Assembly (NCBI GenBank): GCA_039881145.1
Contig: JAYKKI010000133.1
Span: forward strand, 1,754,501 to 1,818,500
Source: Druceiella hillmani
Lineage: Eukaryota; Arthropoda; Insecta; Lepidoptera; Hepialidae
Reading direction: 5' to 3'
Length of the DNA: 64,000 nucleotides
Numbering within the stretch: the stretch's first letter is position 1; each line of letters starts with the position of its first letter. Positions 16,793 through 26,715 of this stretch are shown piece after piece. The notes under the pieces were generated by a model that worked only from the letters and a program-made list of their open reading frames with translations, was not told the origin of the DNA and did no database searches. The translations under genes and the position numbers were made by a program.

Positions 16793-16813
16793 CATATATA
16801 TGTATGTGTCACA

Positions 16814-16866
<53 letters not shown>

Positions 16867-16881
16867 TTGTATGTATATATT
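16793..16881. repeat. (TA)n microsatellite
   Basis: A TA tract of about 50 bp flanked by TATATGTA and TGTATGTATA variants. Confidence 0.95.
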
Positions 16882-17178
16882 TGAAAATTTAAAAAAATCA
16901 GAAAATCAAGAAAAGTTATTTTAGTAGACATTCTAAATACCCACACGGTTAGTAGGAAATAATTACAGTTACACTGTAGTGCAGGAAACATTAATTTTTC
17001 TTCTTTGAGTTGGCAAATATAATTTGGGAAATATTTTTCTTAAAAGGAAATCTACGGCCAATCTAATTGATTTCCATTAAAAAAATTAAATGTCAAAATT
17101 TGACAATCAATTTAATATATTAAATAGTAGTTTAATGAAAATCTACAAACGCCAAATGCTGCAAAACCAATTACGTCC

Positions 17179-17267
17179 CATTCACGGTTGATAAACGTGA
17201 TCGACCGTGAATGCGACGTTATAATTTAGTCAGTAAGTTGCTATAACTTACTGACTAAATTATAACG
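17179..17267. repeat. Two adjacent perfect hairpins
   Basis: The first hairpin has 10-bp arms, CATTCACGGT (17179-17188) and its exact complement (17204-17213). The second starts four bases later with 23-bp perfect arms at 17217-17239 and 17245-17267 and a 5-base loop GCTAT. There is no poly-T after either arm, no gene adjacent, and no second copy of either arm sequence in the window. Confidence 0.95.
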
Positions 17268-17663
17268 ATTTATGACAGTACGAATGATGTATAGTATAAA
17301 AGAGTATCACTTGGAAACACATGCAAAATCAAATATTTATGTGACCACGTTGACTGATCTAGCGGAGGAATGTACGAGTCGAAAACCTTGTCAACAAACT
17401 TAAACAAGTCGCGTACATTTTTAAAAATATACGCAAAATACTTGACCAGCTTAATATGGCGACTATTGAACTCACCTTGGCACAATCGATTGTTATTTAC
17501 GGTTTAATCATTTTGAAAGCAGCTTTCAAGATAATGATTGACCCTTTCTTCAAATCCTAGAAAACCTTGATAAGAGTGATCAATAAAAATCCATATAGCC
17601 ACTCACCTGGCTTCTTACTTGCGACTTCCTGGCACTTAACATTCGCATATTATTAACTAAGTT

Positions 17664-17695
17664 TAGAAGCAAATTAACATGTTAATTTGCTTCTA
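17664..17695. repeat. 32-bp perfect palindrome without loop
   Basis: Each half of 16 bases (TAGAAGCAAATTAACA and its complement) matches exactly, with the centre between 17679 and 17680. It sits directly before the first unit of the 17694/17957 direct repeat. Confidence 0.97.
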
Positions 17696-18175
17696 CAAAA
17701 ATAAATAACAACAAAGTGAATAGAGAGACAAATAAATTGTTTACACTATGAAATAAGTTTTACCATAGCTAACAGTAACCACTTAAATAAGATGCGCAAG
17801 TTACCTGAGCATTTACTCATAGTTTATTAAAATATTTACCTGTAGAATTTATGTAAATATTCTTAGTGTATCTTCCTAACGCCATTTATTCTAAAATATC
17901 CATGTTAAATCAAACTATTTACGATCATGTAAGATACAGAAAATCAAAACAAGTTTTTACAAAAATAAATGACAATAAAGCAAAGAAAGAGACACCTATT
18001 TTTTTTACACAAATACGGTTGTCTTATAATTTTAATATTGATAAATATTACCATAGAAAAGTTAATACTAATCAATTAAATAAGTTACATAGGTTACCCG
18101 AGCATTTACTCTTAGGTTATCAGAACATTTTCCTGTAGAATTTGTGCTGCAGATGTAATGAATCTTCCCAATGTA
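17694..18175 (+). repeat. Diverged direct repeat, two units 263 bp apart
   Basis: Unit 1 (about 17694-17880) and unit 2 (about 17957-18175) share in order CAAAAATAAATRACAA, ACCATAG, a TTAAATAAG word, GTTACCYGAGCATTTACTC, an ATTTTCCTGTAGAATTTRTG-like block and AATYTTCC. Unit 2 is longer by insertions. The 90-codon open frame at 17866-18138 runs through unit 2 but is not kept in unit 1, so I do not call it a gene. Confidence 0.75.
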
Positions 18176-19999
18176 ATTGATTCTAATATAAATTTTATAA
18201 TATACATATTCATTCATAATATTTATAATCACATAACAACACCGTAAGTCAACACGTGCTTGAAGATAAAAACCACGATTAGATCAATGGAAGAATTTAG
18301 ATCAAAGACAACCAAATGGCATTGATTAACGATGAGAGCGAGGTATCCAGGCGACGTCAATTCAAACTAATTTCTGAATAGACTGAGGCAATTTAGCGCA
18401 AAGCTATTGACACTAAATTAATCTGAATCAATGGGGCCGTGGAACTAAAGGGTAGATTCCGTGAATGTTCCGAATTTGTATGACAAAAGGCTATCCATGT
18501 ATTGAGGATTCGGTATAAAGAGGTTTCAATGGAACGACAGGCGTTTTGGTTAGTTTGTTTGCTTATCAAATATCCGTGTCTCTTAAAGTGTAATAATTAC
18601 TATTGGAAAAAAGTGTTTATGCCATTTATTAAGTTGTATGTTTCTTCAACAACTGGATTCTCATAAGAATAATTTATTTAAATCTTGCTCGTACTTAATA
18701 AAGCAAAACCAGTTTGCTTTACTACTGAGACACAGTTACTGAAGATTCAATTCCGAACAAACTTTCACACAATTATTTGAATATTTTAAACTTTTCTTAT
18801 GTATATGAGGTGACCAAAATTTATGGCTCGTCGTTAAGTCCCTCATTATCAGAACGGTAGTTAAACCGGCGGTACACGTTGCATTTCGAACAATGCAGCC
18901 AGTCTACGAACGAATCACAAAAAAATGCTATATGCATTCTACAGAGACCTTTTAAAAAATACATCATTTTACCACGCTTAATTTTATTAATGCTATTTAT
19001 TTGAACATTCCTAACTGGTTATCCGTTTTAACGTTGCTAGCACATTGCCAGACTACGTTAAATACCGTAATTTGACGACACGTATAATTGTAATATATAC
19101 GCAGTCTATAAATATGGACAATTTTATTCATCCGGTTATTAAATTTAAACATATACATTCATATTTAATTCAAAATTTGCATATTTGTTCCTTTTTAAAT
19201 AGCTTATTTGAGATTTCATAACTTCATCTGTCTATGATTTGGGTGGTGGGTCCATAAAACTTGCGCACGTTTTTAATACGAGGACATATTTTTTTACAAC
19301 ATAGCTGTAGTATTTATCATAACTAAAGAGATTCCCGTTGGGAGGTGAATATACCCATTAAACTGAATAAGTTTTATTCTATAACTTCTGAAAATCATAT
19401 TGATTAACTAATTGAATTGTTTTGTGACAATGGATATTGTTTTCACAATTTTTTCCAAAATCTTAAAGCAAAGGTTTTTTAATTTCATCAATATATAAAA
19501 GTGATTTTGTATATGACACACAATGTGAATTTTCTCCCGTTAGCATCAAAGTAAAAAATAAAGGCCATCGCCAAACGACAAATTCGCCTTAAATATATAG
19601 AAATTTCCTCAATAAATCATATTTCCTCTCATTTTAGCCCCCGTTTGAAATGAGAGGTTACTCATTTTATTTCACAGCTTGCTCGATTTATCCTAACAAG
19701 TTCAGGTGAATTATCCTTTAAATTTGTTTGATGAGTTCTCTGTTAAAAACCAGAAAAAATCATAAATTTATTATGAACTATTTATCAGTCTTTCGATTTT
19801 CGTTACAATAAAAATTCCAGGAAAATTAAAATCAAAATTATTTCGACATATTTCTTATTCATTTTTACGAAATCTTACATTCGAAATACCGAAATAGTAA
19901 GAAATTCTTGGAACATCAATACCCATGAATGATCATGGATATCATAATTATTTTCATATTCATGACGATGTATACATATTCCCGTACCTAATTGCTTAG
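18176..19999. other. Non-coding stretch
   Basis: No gene is recognised. About 18270-18560 has near-balanced composition (for example ATGAGAGCGAGGTATCCAGG) compared with its flanks and could be an old repeat or regulatory DNA. The rest is A+T-rich. Confidence 0.45.
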
Positions 20000-20302
20000 T
20001 TAGCCAACGTCAATTCGTGGTTCTTCGACAGTTCGATATCGAATCTCCCAGTAATGTTCAACAATGTCACTAGTTGGGCATTTCAAAGACTTACAAGCAC
20101 GAAGATGGTCACCGTCCATTGGCGCATAGTCGAATAGCGGGCAAATCTCATCATCAACCAAGCCAGCATACCAGAGAAGGTCTAAAAATTTTATGTAATT
20201 TTCTAATATTAGTTTATTTGCATGCTCTTTTCTCATCAAGTTTCCAATCTCACTGTCAAATTCAAAATTGAAACAAATCACTTTGCTGTAAAACCAGATC
20301 AT
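20000..20302 (-). pseudogene. 3' end of a non-LTR retrotransposon ORF (RNase H tail / zinc-knuckle)
   Basis: A 100-codon minus-strand frame ends at a TAA (20000-20002). Its last ~50 residues contain a Cys-His cluster spaced like the terminal zinc knuckle of insect Jockey-type non-LTR retrotransposon ORF2 proteins: CPLFDYAPMDGDHLRAC, then DIVEHYWEIR and a C-terminal VEEPRIDVG. Many related proteins have CPLC where this has CPLF, so one cysteine seems lost. The first ~50 residues (before about 20150) have no such similarity and are probably chance extension, so the methionine at 20302 is not a real start. No reverse transcriptase or endonuclease domain lies upstream, and a transposase relic begins 300 bp away, so this is a 5'-truncated fragment. 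An alternative is a C-terminal exon of an unknown gene, which I consider unlikely. Confidence 0.55.
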
Positions 20303-20604
20303 TTTAATGTCAAACTAGGTCATATTGACGTAACTAACATACTATCACAGCGCCACACATTAATTTATTTTCATGAATAGGATTTTTACCTTAATTTATC
20401 AAAGGTGATGTTGGAAAATAGAGTTACGTGTGATTTTCTCCCATTTCACCCACAGTATTACCACTATCATTGTTCTAAGTTTTATTCTATTTACCCTTAC
20501 CAATTTGGGAAAATCAGGAAAACTTATATAATTATACATGTCTATCGGTTATCCTTGAAATTTCCCTGAATAAAAAAAGGAATCAAAATTATTTCTTCTC
20601 ACTT
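20303..20604. other. Spacer between two element relics
   Basis: A+T-rich DNA without recognisable content. The 3' terminus of the hAT-like element should lie here or just inside, but I could not identify a terminal inverted repeat. Confidence 0.5.
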
Positions 20605-22433
20605 TTATTCATTATCACTACATCTAATATTAAAATACCACAAGTGTTGGCTGAACTTGGTCAGAGTTGCTTTAGAAATCACTTGGTCGACTGTTTCGTA
20701 GTTTTTCAATGTTTTTTAAAAAACATAAATCTTGATTCGGGGCTTTTACCGCCAAATTGCACTCAAGCCGGGGCTTTACATAAGCCATTGCAATAAATAA
20801 GCAAACATCCGGCAGTGCTCGTTTGTCCTTAGCACTCATTTTAAACTGTGATTGCGGCAAGCATATCTTTAAAGAGTAAATAGCTCTTGCCATCCATCTT
20901 GCCTGATGCATGGCGCCAGGTGGTCTGATTTTAAATTTCTTTTCATTATCTCCCCCCAAAAAAACTATACACAGTTCAATCAACTCCCGATAATCGTCAC
21001 GTATAATAGATTTCAGTAGTTCTTTTTTATAATAATTAATAAGTTCGTTAATCATCGTTTCACAAAAATATTTCTTTACGAAATCAGTACATGTTTCGGT
21101 AGCAGTTGCATTAACGTTCTTCCAATTGTCTCTAATTTTTTTAAATAACGGGATATTGAGACTGCTAGTAACTTGATGGATCTTTGATTCAAACATACAT
21201 TTCAGTACTAGTTCATACATATAATGGCGGCAAGCAAAAAGTAACAATTGCCTTTCTAATTTTTGCTAAAGGGCACACCAGCCCCATTTAAGCGGCCTGT
21301 ATTAGAAGCCGTTGTGTCGCAGCACATAATCTGCACCTTGTCATTGAGATCCCAATCAGAAAGGGCATTTAAAACAGCTTCAGCTTGATCTTTGCCAGTA
21401 GAACTATCGAGTTTTGGCACTGCTAGAAGTTGGTCTTTTTCTCCGAATAAAATGAGAATTGGCAGGCGTTCTTCTTTTGAACCTGTCACGTTTATACCGA
21501 GCAATAGCTTTCCATCCCAATGAATAGTTAAAATTTCAGGCACGTTGTTCTGAAAATCAGTTTTTATCGATTCTGCTCTCTCTTTTCTCATTTGGGTCCG
21601 AATTCGTTGAATAGAAGACTTGTTGATAGGAAAGTCTTCACAACTGAGACCAAGTGCTTCTACAACAGCCTGAAGTATGTAAACAGAATCCCTTACACTT
21701 AGTTGACATCTATCTAAAGCTGCAACTAGTTTAAGGGTAATAAAACACGTCCTTCCTCTTTTTGTAGCAGATAGCGAAGTCACGGATTGCGATTGCGAGG
21801 TGGAAGGTAAATTTTCTTCCAAACTTTCGTCAGAACTGGTAGACTGTTCGTGAAGGTCTTGAGGTGGGATAGAGGTGTCTGAAGTCAATAAATTCATATC
21901 AGTCAAATGCTTTAGTCTTTTTTCCTCTTCTCCTAGTTTTCTCTGCCTTACTCTTTCTTCTTTCTCAACTAACTTTTTGTCAACACCCGCTAAGCAACCT
22001 GAACGCCCTGGCTCTCTTTGTTTTTGTAAAAATATTTTGTCTTCCTCTAGTTTGATTCTTTGTAGAGCATCGGCATGCGCGATATTAAATAAATTATCTA
22101 AATCTTTTTGGAACTTCTACTCGCGGTGCTTATAAACGTCCTGTGTTTTTTACAGTTTTTTTGTAGCTCTCTCCAAACATGGTAAAGATCCACAATTTTT
22201 TTCACACAATTAGGTACAGCTTTGGTAGGTATTCTTGCTTTTTCCCACAATATGATGCACTCACGAATCACAAGATTTGCACTTTCATTATCAGTCAATT
22301 TTACCTCGCGAGTATTAAAAAACAGAACTGAGAGAACTTGACGATTAGACGGCAACTTTGCACCCGTTATTTGGTGATTTATCTCACCAACCAAGAAAAT
22401 ATTTTTCCTATTACTTCTAAGTTCCACTGACAT
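20605..22433 (-). pseudogene. hAT-like transposase relic, frameshifted
   Basis: Four successive minus-strand reading-frame segments form one protein of a repeat-borne family that I associate with arthropod genomes. Segment 1 (22433 to about 22115) begins with Met and contains the N-terminal domain (PTKAVPNC, LYHVWRELQK). Segment 2, after a frameshift near 22115, reads NLFNIAHADAL, the EEDK/GR/GVD block, a charged coiled linker, a serine-rich stretch, then IHWDGKLL and CCDTTASNTG. Segment 3, after a frameshift plus an in-frame TAG near 21270, reads LLFACRHYMYELVL and IRPPGAMHQARWMARAIY. Segment 4, after a frameshift near 20710, reads QHLWYFN and stops at 20605-20607. The Asp in HWDGKLL, the Asp in CCDTTASN and the CRHY/H box are arranged like the first two catalytic acidic residues and CxxH box of hAT-type RNase H-fold transposases. 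That superfamily placement is inference. The C-terminal part expected to hold the third acidic residue is missing. It cannot make an active enzyme. Confidence 0.75.
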
Positions 22434-22855
22434 CTTGAAAATAAACTATTATGCACGTTAATTAAGCGATACGCCGGTGAAAACTCGGAAACAAATGACT
22501 ACAAGAGCGAGTACGCGCCGGTCATCCGCATGTTTCATCAACATGTTTCACGCTCAACTCGGCACGGGTTGCGCTGCTTCAAATAAGATAAATATTTATT
22601 TTCGAGTGTTTTATGGCCAAATGAAAAAAAATTAGAAGGTATGCGTTACAAAATAAAAACTTTTAAAAATTAGGGCCCGGTTAGTCTTCGGTTAAGTTCC
22701 TTGAACGTTCTTATAAGGGTACCGGTTTTTTTTCTTTCGAGGTACAAAAGCCTCAAAAGTAAGAAGAAGGTTCTTTTTCTTTGTAAGAAAATGTTCTGTC
22801 TAACAAGTGGAAATGAGACAAATTTTTGAACACTTAATTGTTTAAAGTATATTAT
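22434..22855. other. 5' flank of the hAT-like relic
   Basis: The first ~170 bases upstream of the transposase start are richer in G+C than the surroundings (GAGTACGCGCCGGTCATC and GGCACGGGTTGCGCTGC near 22510-22580) and contain a repeated CATGTTTCA word. This is probably the element's own leader. I did not find its terminal inverted repeat. Confidence 0.4.
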
Positions 22856-22945
22856 CTTGAAAGAAGGACAAACAAATATACTTCTCAATTTATAATATTA
22901 CTATATTATGAATTCAGAAGTATATTTGTTTGTCCTTCTTTCAAG
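22856..22945. repeat. 90-bp near-perfect hairpin
   Basis: Arms of 30 bp (22856-22885 and 22916-22945) are exact complements. The 30-base spacer is itself a hairpin with 13-base arms (two mismatches) around a TACT loop, so the whole forms a 43-bp stem with two mismatches. The arm contains GAAGGACAAACAAATATAC. A 72-codon open frame on the minus strand overlaps it by chance. Confidence 0.97.
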
Positions 22946-24329
22946 TCGAAATGAAGCAACAAATCGATTTGATTCTATGCACCAAAGTGAAAGCTGATGA
23001 GCGGGGAATTCATTCTCATCAATCTCATTTCAAAAATTATCATTTAAAATAGAAAAAGTTTACAAACAGAAGAACGAAGCAACGGCGCAACGGATGGACT
23101 TAATTTTTGAAGACGTTACGACGATACGCAATATAATAAGAGGAGCAAAATACTTTAGAGGAAAATATTTTCTTTGCAATACCATTTGCATTATAAAGTC
23201 ACGAAAACCAGAACTTCATATTCAATTTCCCTTAATCATTCGAGATGGGATCGCACATTTAAATTTCTCCCTATCCATATGAAACTAAAATCACAAAACC
23301 GCGGGTAAAAGCCAATATGAATACAATTTGTGCACTTTCTTACAAGCTTTTTACTACATTGTCCAGAATAAAAGTTTCTTACGCCATTTCCATAACATAT
23401 TCAAAAGTCATATTGCTTCTGTTTGCTGTAAGAATTTAATAATAAGCGGATCGGGGCACTAAATACGTAGGAAAAAGTTTCGTGTAGTTAAAAATACGAC
23501 ACAAAAAAAAGCTTTTAATAGTCCACTAGCGCTTCTCCTGAAAAGAAATCCCGAAACAATAAAGCAGCAGAACTATACACAGTACACGGTCACCGGGGTT
23601 AATTTCAAAATGAAAAACGAAAGTACAAAAATAGGCCCAGATTCTTTGTGGAAATTAATGATTATAATAATACTAAATAGACAAAGTAAAGGAAATAGAT
23701 CGGCGGAAGTAAAGAAGATGCTTTGACAATTATTTTACTTCCTTGTTTTCAGTCACTTCAATGCTTTAGGTCGAGCTAAAGTACTCTCTTAAATGAGAGG
23801 TACAAAAGGAAGATTTCTTTACATAATAATATAAATATTTTATTCAAAAAATAGAATGTTTTCAATATTGACATGTCTTAATGAAAGCCCCATGTAAATA
23901 ATTGAACTAAATTGTCATTTTTTTAATTTAGGTAAACGAAATGAAAAGATAAATTAACAAAGAAAATTTTTGTAATAACACTCCAAACGATAAAGTAAAA
24001 TGAAGGGAAATCAGAAAGGAAATATTTAGTAACAAATGGTCTTTGAATACTGAATTATTTTCAAAGATTAACAGAAAAAGCATAGGAAAAATCAAGCATA
24101 AATGTGCTTATATCATTGATCTAACGATGAAGCTCTTTTTAACACCTAAAATTCGTTTGCTGATGTTTACCTTCAACTTACGAGAGGGTCACTTAATGTC
24201 TTCCCATCATCCTGTCATTTAAGCTAAGAAGATAAATTACAAATTTTGATGATTATAAAAATAACGGCTTATAATTAAAAATCTTTATTTCAATGCTTAC
24301 AAGAGCAAAAATGTGTAATTTAAAAGAGC
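22946..24329. other. A+T-rich non-coding stretch
   Basis: No gene, hairpin or repeat is recognised. The 62-codon plus-strand frame at 23094-23282 has no family features. Confidence 0.5.
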
Positions 24330-24530
24330 TATTTGTTACTAGACAGCTCATTCAGACTTAACTATTCGCAACGAGGTTTCAATGTGGCAGTAGTGAATTG
24401 GTGTTCACAGGGGAGGCGTTGAGACTTGAAGCAGCAAGTTTCTGGGTAAGGCCCCGTCGGGAATAAAAGTCGAGACCGCTGGTATATGGCGACCATGCGA
24501 ACGTTTACGTAGCGCGTTTTATATTATTTT
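24330..24530. other. Less A+T-rich island, function unknown
   Basis: About 200 bases of near-balanced composition without simple repeats, containing CAGGGGAGGCGTTGAGAC, GGCCCCGTCGGG and GTCGAGACCGC. There is no long open frame. It could be a regulatory element, a short exon or an old repeat; the sequence alone does not decide. Confidence 0.35.
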
Positions 24531-25059
24531 TTACATTTCGCTAGCGGTAAAATAGCTTCTATAATATACTGGTTTTTACATCAATATAATATTGTTTAGG
24601 TTTCAATACATTTACGAGTATGTTTTACCTAACAAAAAGTTGAAATCGAATATGAAAATAGAGAGAACAGTCGTAGACCAGAAATTAAACTTGTAACAAG
24701 AGTCCGGATCTGTACTTTGAAGCACTTTTGTAATCATTTTATTCCCCTGTACTACATATTTTTTATATTTTAATTAACCAAAGCTAAATATGGTTGCTGG
24801 TTATTGGAAATAAACTTCTGCCTAAAGAAAATTAAACAAAATATTAAGGATCTACGTTAACTATAATTATAATTATCTTTTTAATCGGATACACATGGAA
24901 TTGAGATTTGTCGGATTCCAGAAATTTGTGGGATTGCCGAATGACCAATGTAAGCCGTAAAATTACAAAAACGAATTGGTTGAATTTGTTTATCTTGACT
25001 TTAATATTATAATTGAGATAATAAATTTGTTTTTCCTTCTTTCGATATATTGACGAACA

Positions 25060-25255
25060 GAGATATATGGTGGATCGGAAAACGGTATAGGCTACTTATA
25101 TCCCTGAAAATTTCATCCTTTGATTATAAATGCAAAAGTATGTGTTTTTCATTTTTTTACATTGCAATAAAACAATAAATCAAATTAATATTTTGTATAT
25201 GTTTGGTTAACAGGCCGGGAAATAAACTAGGCTACTTTTTATTACATAAAAATAA
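25060..25255. repeat. Possible interspersed-repeat fragments
   Basis: Two short segments share a GGAAA..A.A.GGCTACTT core: GTATAGGCTACTTATATCC near 25085 and AACTAGGCTACTTTTTATT near 25220. The GGCTACTTTTTAT word is typical of an abundant arthropod non-LTR-associated repeat. Similarity is from memory, and no boundaries can be fixed. Confidence 0.25.
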
Positions 25256-26114
25256 GAATATACTTGCCAAAAGTAACGATCTTGTCAAAGTTTTATTTTA
25301 ATTTGAATAAATAAAATTCGCAATAAAATTAAATTAAAAACAAATGGTCATTTATTTGAGGACAACTTGATATCATATTAAACTAGCATTGCGACCAGAT
25401 CGAGACAAAGTGATCGTAATGGAAATGCCTTACTGTAAATATCTTACACACGTTACTTTCAATAGATAATACATAACATTTTACACATACGATATATTTA
25501 TTGTAGAAAATAATCTGTCTAAACATGTACGTACGCTAAATTTGGAACAAATCGGCAGAATTAAGCACAACCACAGTTTTAAGAAGTAAACTGAAATTGT
25601 TTTCTTAACTAAAATAAATATAAATCTAAAAATAAAACCATGCAAAAAGCTATGTCTTTATATATCATTAATGTAGAGGCTCTGCAAAAAGTTTTAATAG
25701 ATATCTCGTTTCGAAGCTGCAAGCTAAATTCCCTTTAATAATAATTCCTAAAAGTGCTTGTTAAGTTTCTGTTATACGCAAATGTCACTTTAGTGCACAT
25801 TCATATCTTGTTTCGTTCACTTATGTGGTGATGAGGTTAACGTCTATTGTTATTTTTTATATAAACGGGAAAAATATATAGCTGGAGCTCTTAATCGGTT
25901 AAGTTTTGCGTTAACTGTAAGAAGTGTCTCTTTTACTAAAAATAAAATATGAAACAAAGTAACAAGAGAAGACTCGCCACTCAATGCACATTATTGAAAA
26001 GTGATATGAAACCAAAATTCGTCCTCTTCCAAAATTTTACTTTCTTTTCAGTTCCTTCTCTAAATTTTCTAAAAGAAATTAATCATTATATGTCAAAGAA
26101 TGACATTATTAAAA
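25256..26114. other. A+T-rich non-coding stretch
   Basis: I see nothing that supports a gene or a repeat. Confidence 0.5.
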
Positions 26115-26715
26115 TAATAGAGTACTAGCGTGACCCGTGCGAAGTCTTCGCATTATATCAATTTGCGTGGTAGATTATAAATATTTACACATGAGAAAAT
26201 GAACTCACAGCTGTCATATTAGTTACAACAGAGTGTTTAGAGTCAATTTAATAAATCAAAATTGATTGCAGGTATTCAATTCATTTCTAATTTTGCACAC
26301 TGCTTATTACGTTTTTATTCCATTATGAAGCTCAGATGACAGATCAAACAAATATTTTACAAAAATTGACATATAGAGGCGCAAGTATCAAAAGCATTGA
26401 GCTAAAGCGCCACTTTATTTATACGTGAATTATACAAAAATATACAAAAATATATACAACAATTTTACCGACCGTCAATCATATTGACGTTGAGCCGTTA
26501 GATGGCAGCATTGCTGTTTTGTGTATATAATTTTAATAATTAATTAATTTGCAAAAACAATAGCAATAATAAATTTTTTAGTTGTGGAGGCCGGTAGAGC
26601 AAGCAATTATCTATAAAATGATGTATAATTTATGTGGATTAGTTGTGTGGTTTTTTCTAAAAAGGGAGAGTAACATCTTAACCTTAGCGTATTAATATAT
26701 ATGATGATGATGATC
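26115..26715. repeat. Possible non-autonomous interspersed repeat
   Basis: The left edge has ACTAGCGTGACCCGTGCGAAG, a kind of word that begins many arthropod interspersed repeats. About 570 bases on, TTAGCGTATTAAT is followed by a short (ATG)n tract (26700-26716), like the simple tails of some LINEs and SINEs. A small hairpin (GTCAATCATATTGAC) lies at about 26475. No open frame spans the interval. The family and both boundaries are uncertain. Confidence 0.3.

Noticed and set aside
17866..18138. A 90-codon plus-strand frame as a small gene
   Set aside because: It overlaps one unit of a diverged direct repeat and the frame is not preserved in the other unit.
22670..22888. A 72-codon minus-strand frame upstream of the transposase relic
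   Set aside because: Its 5' part is one arm of the 90-bp hairpin and the rest has no recognisable features.
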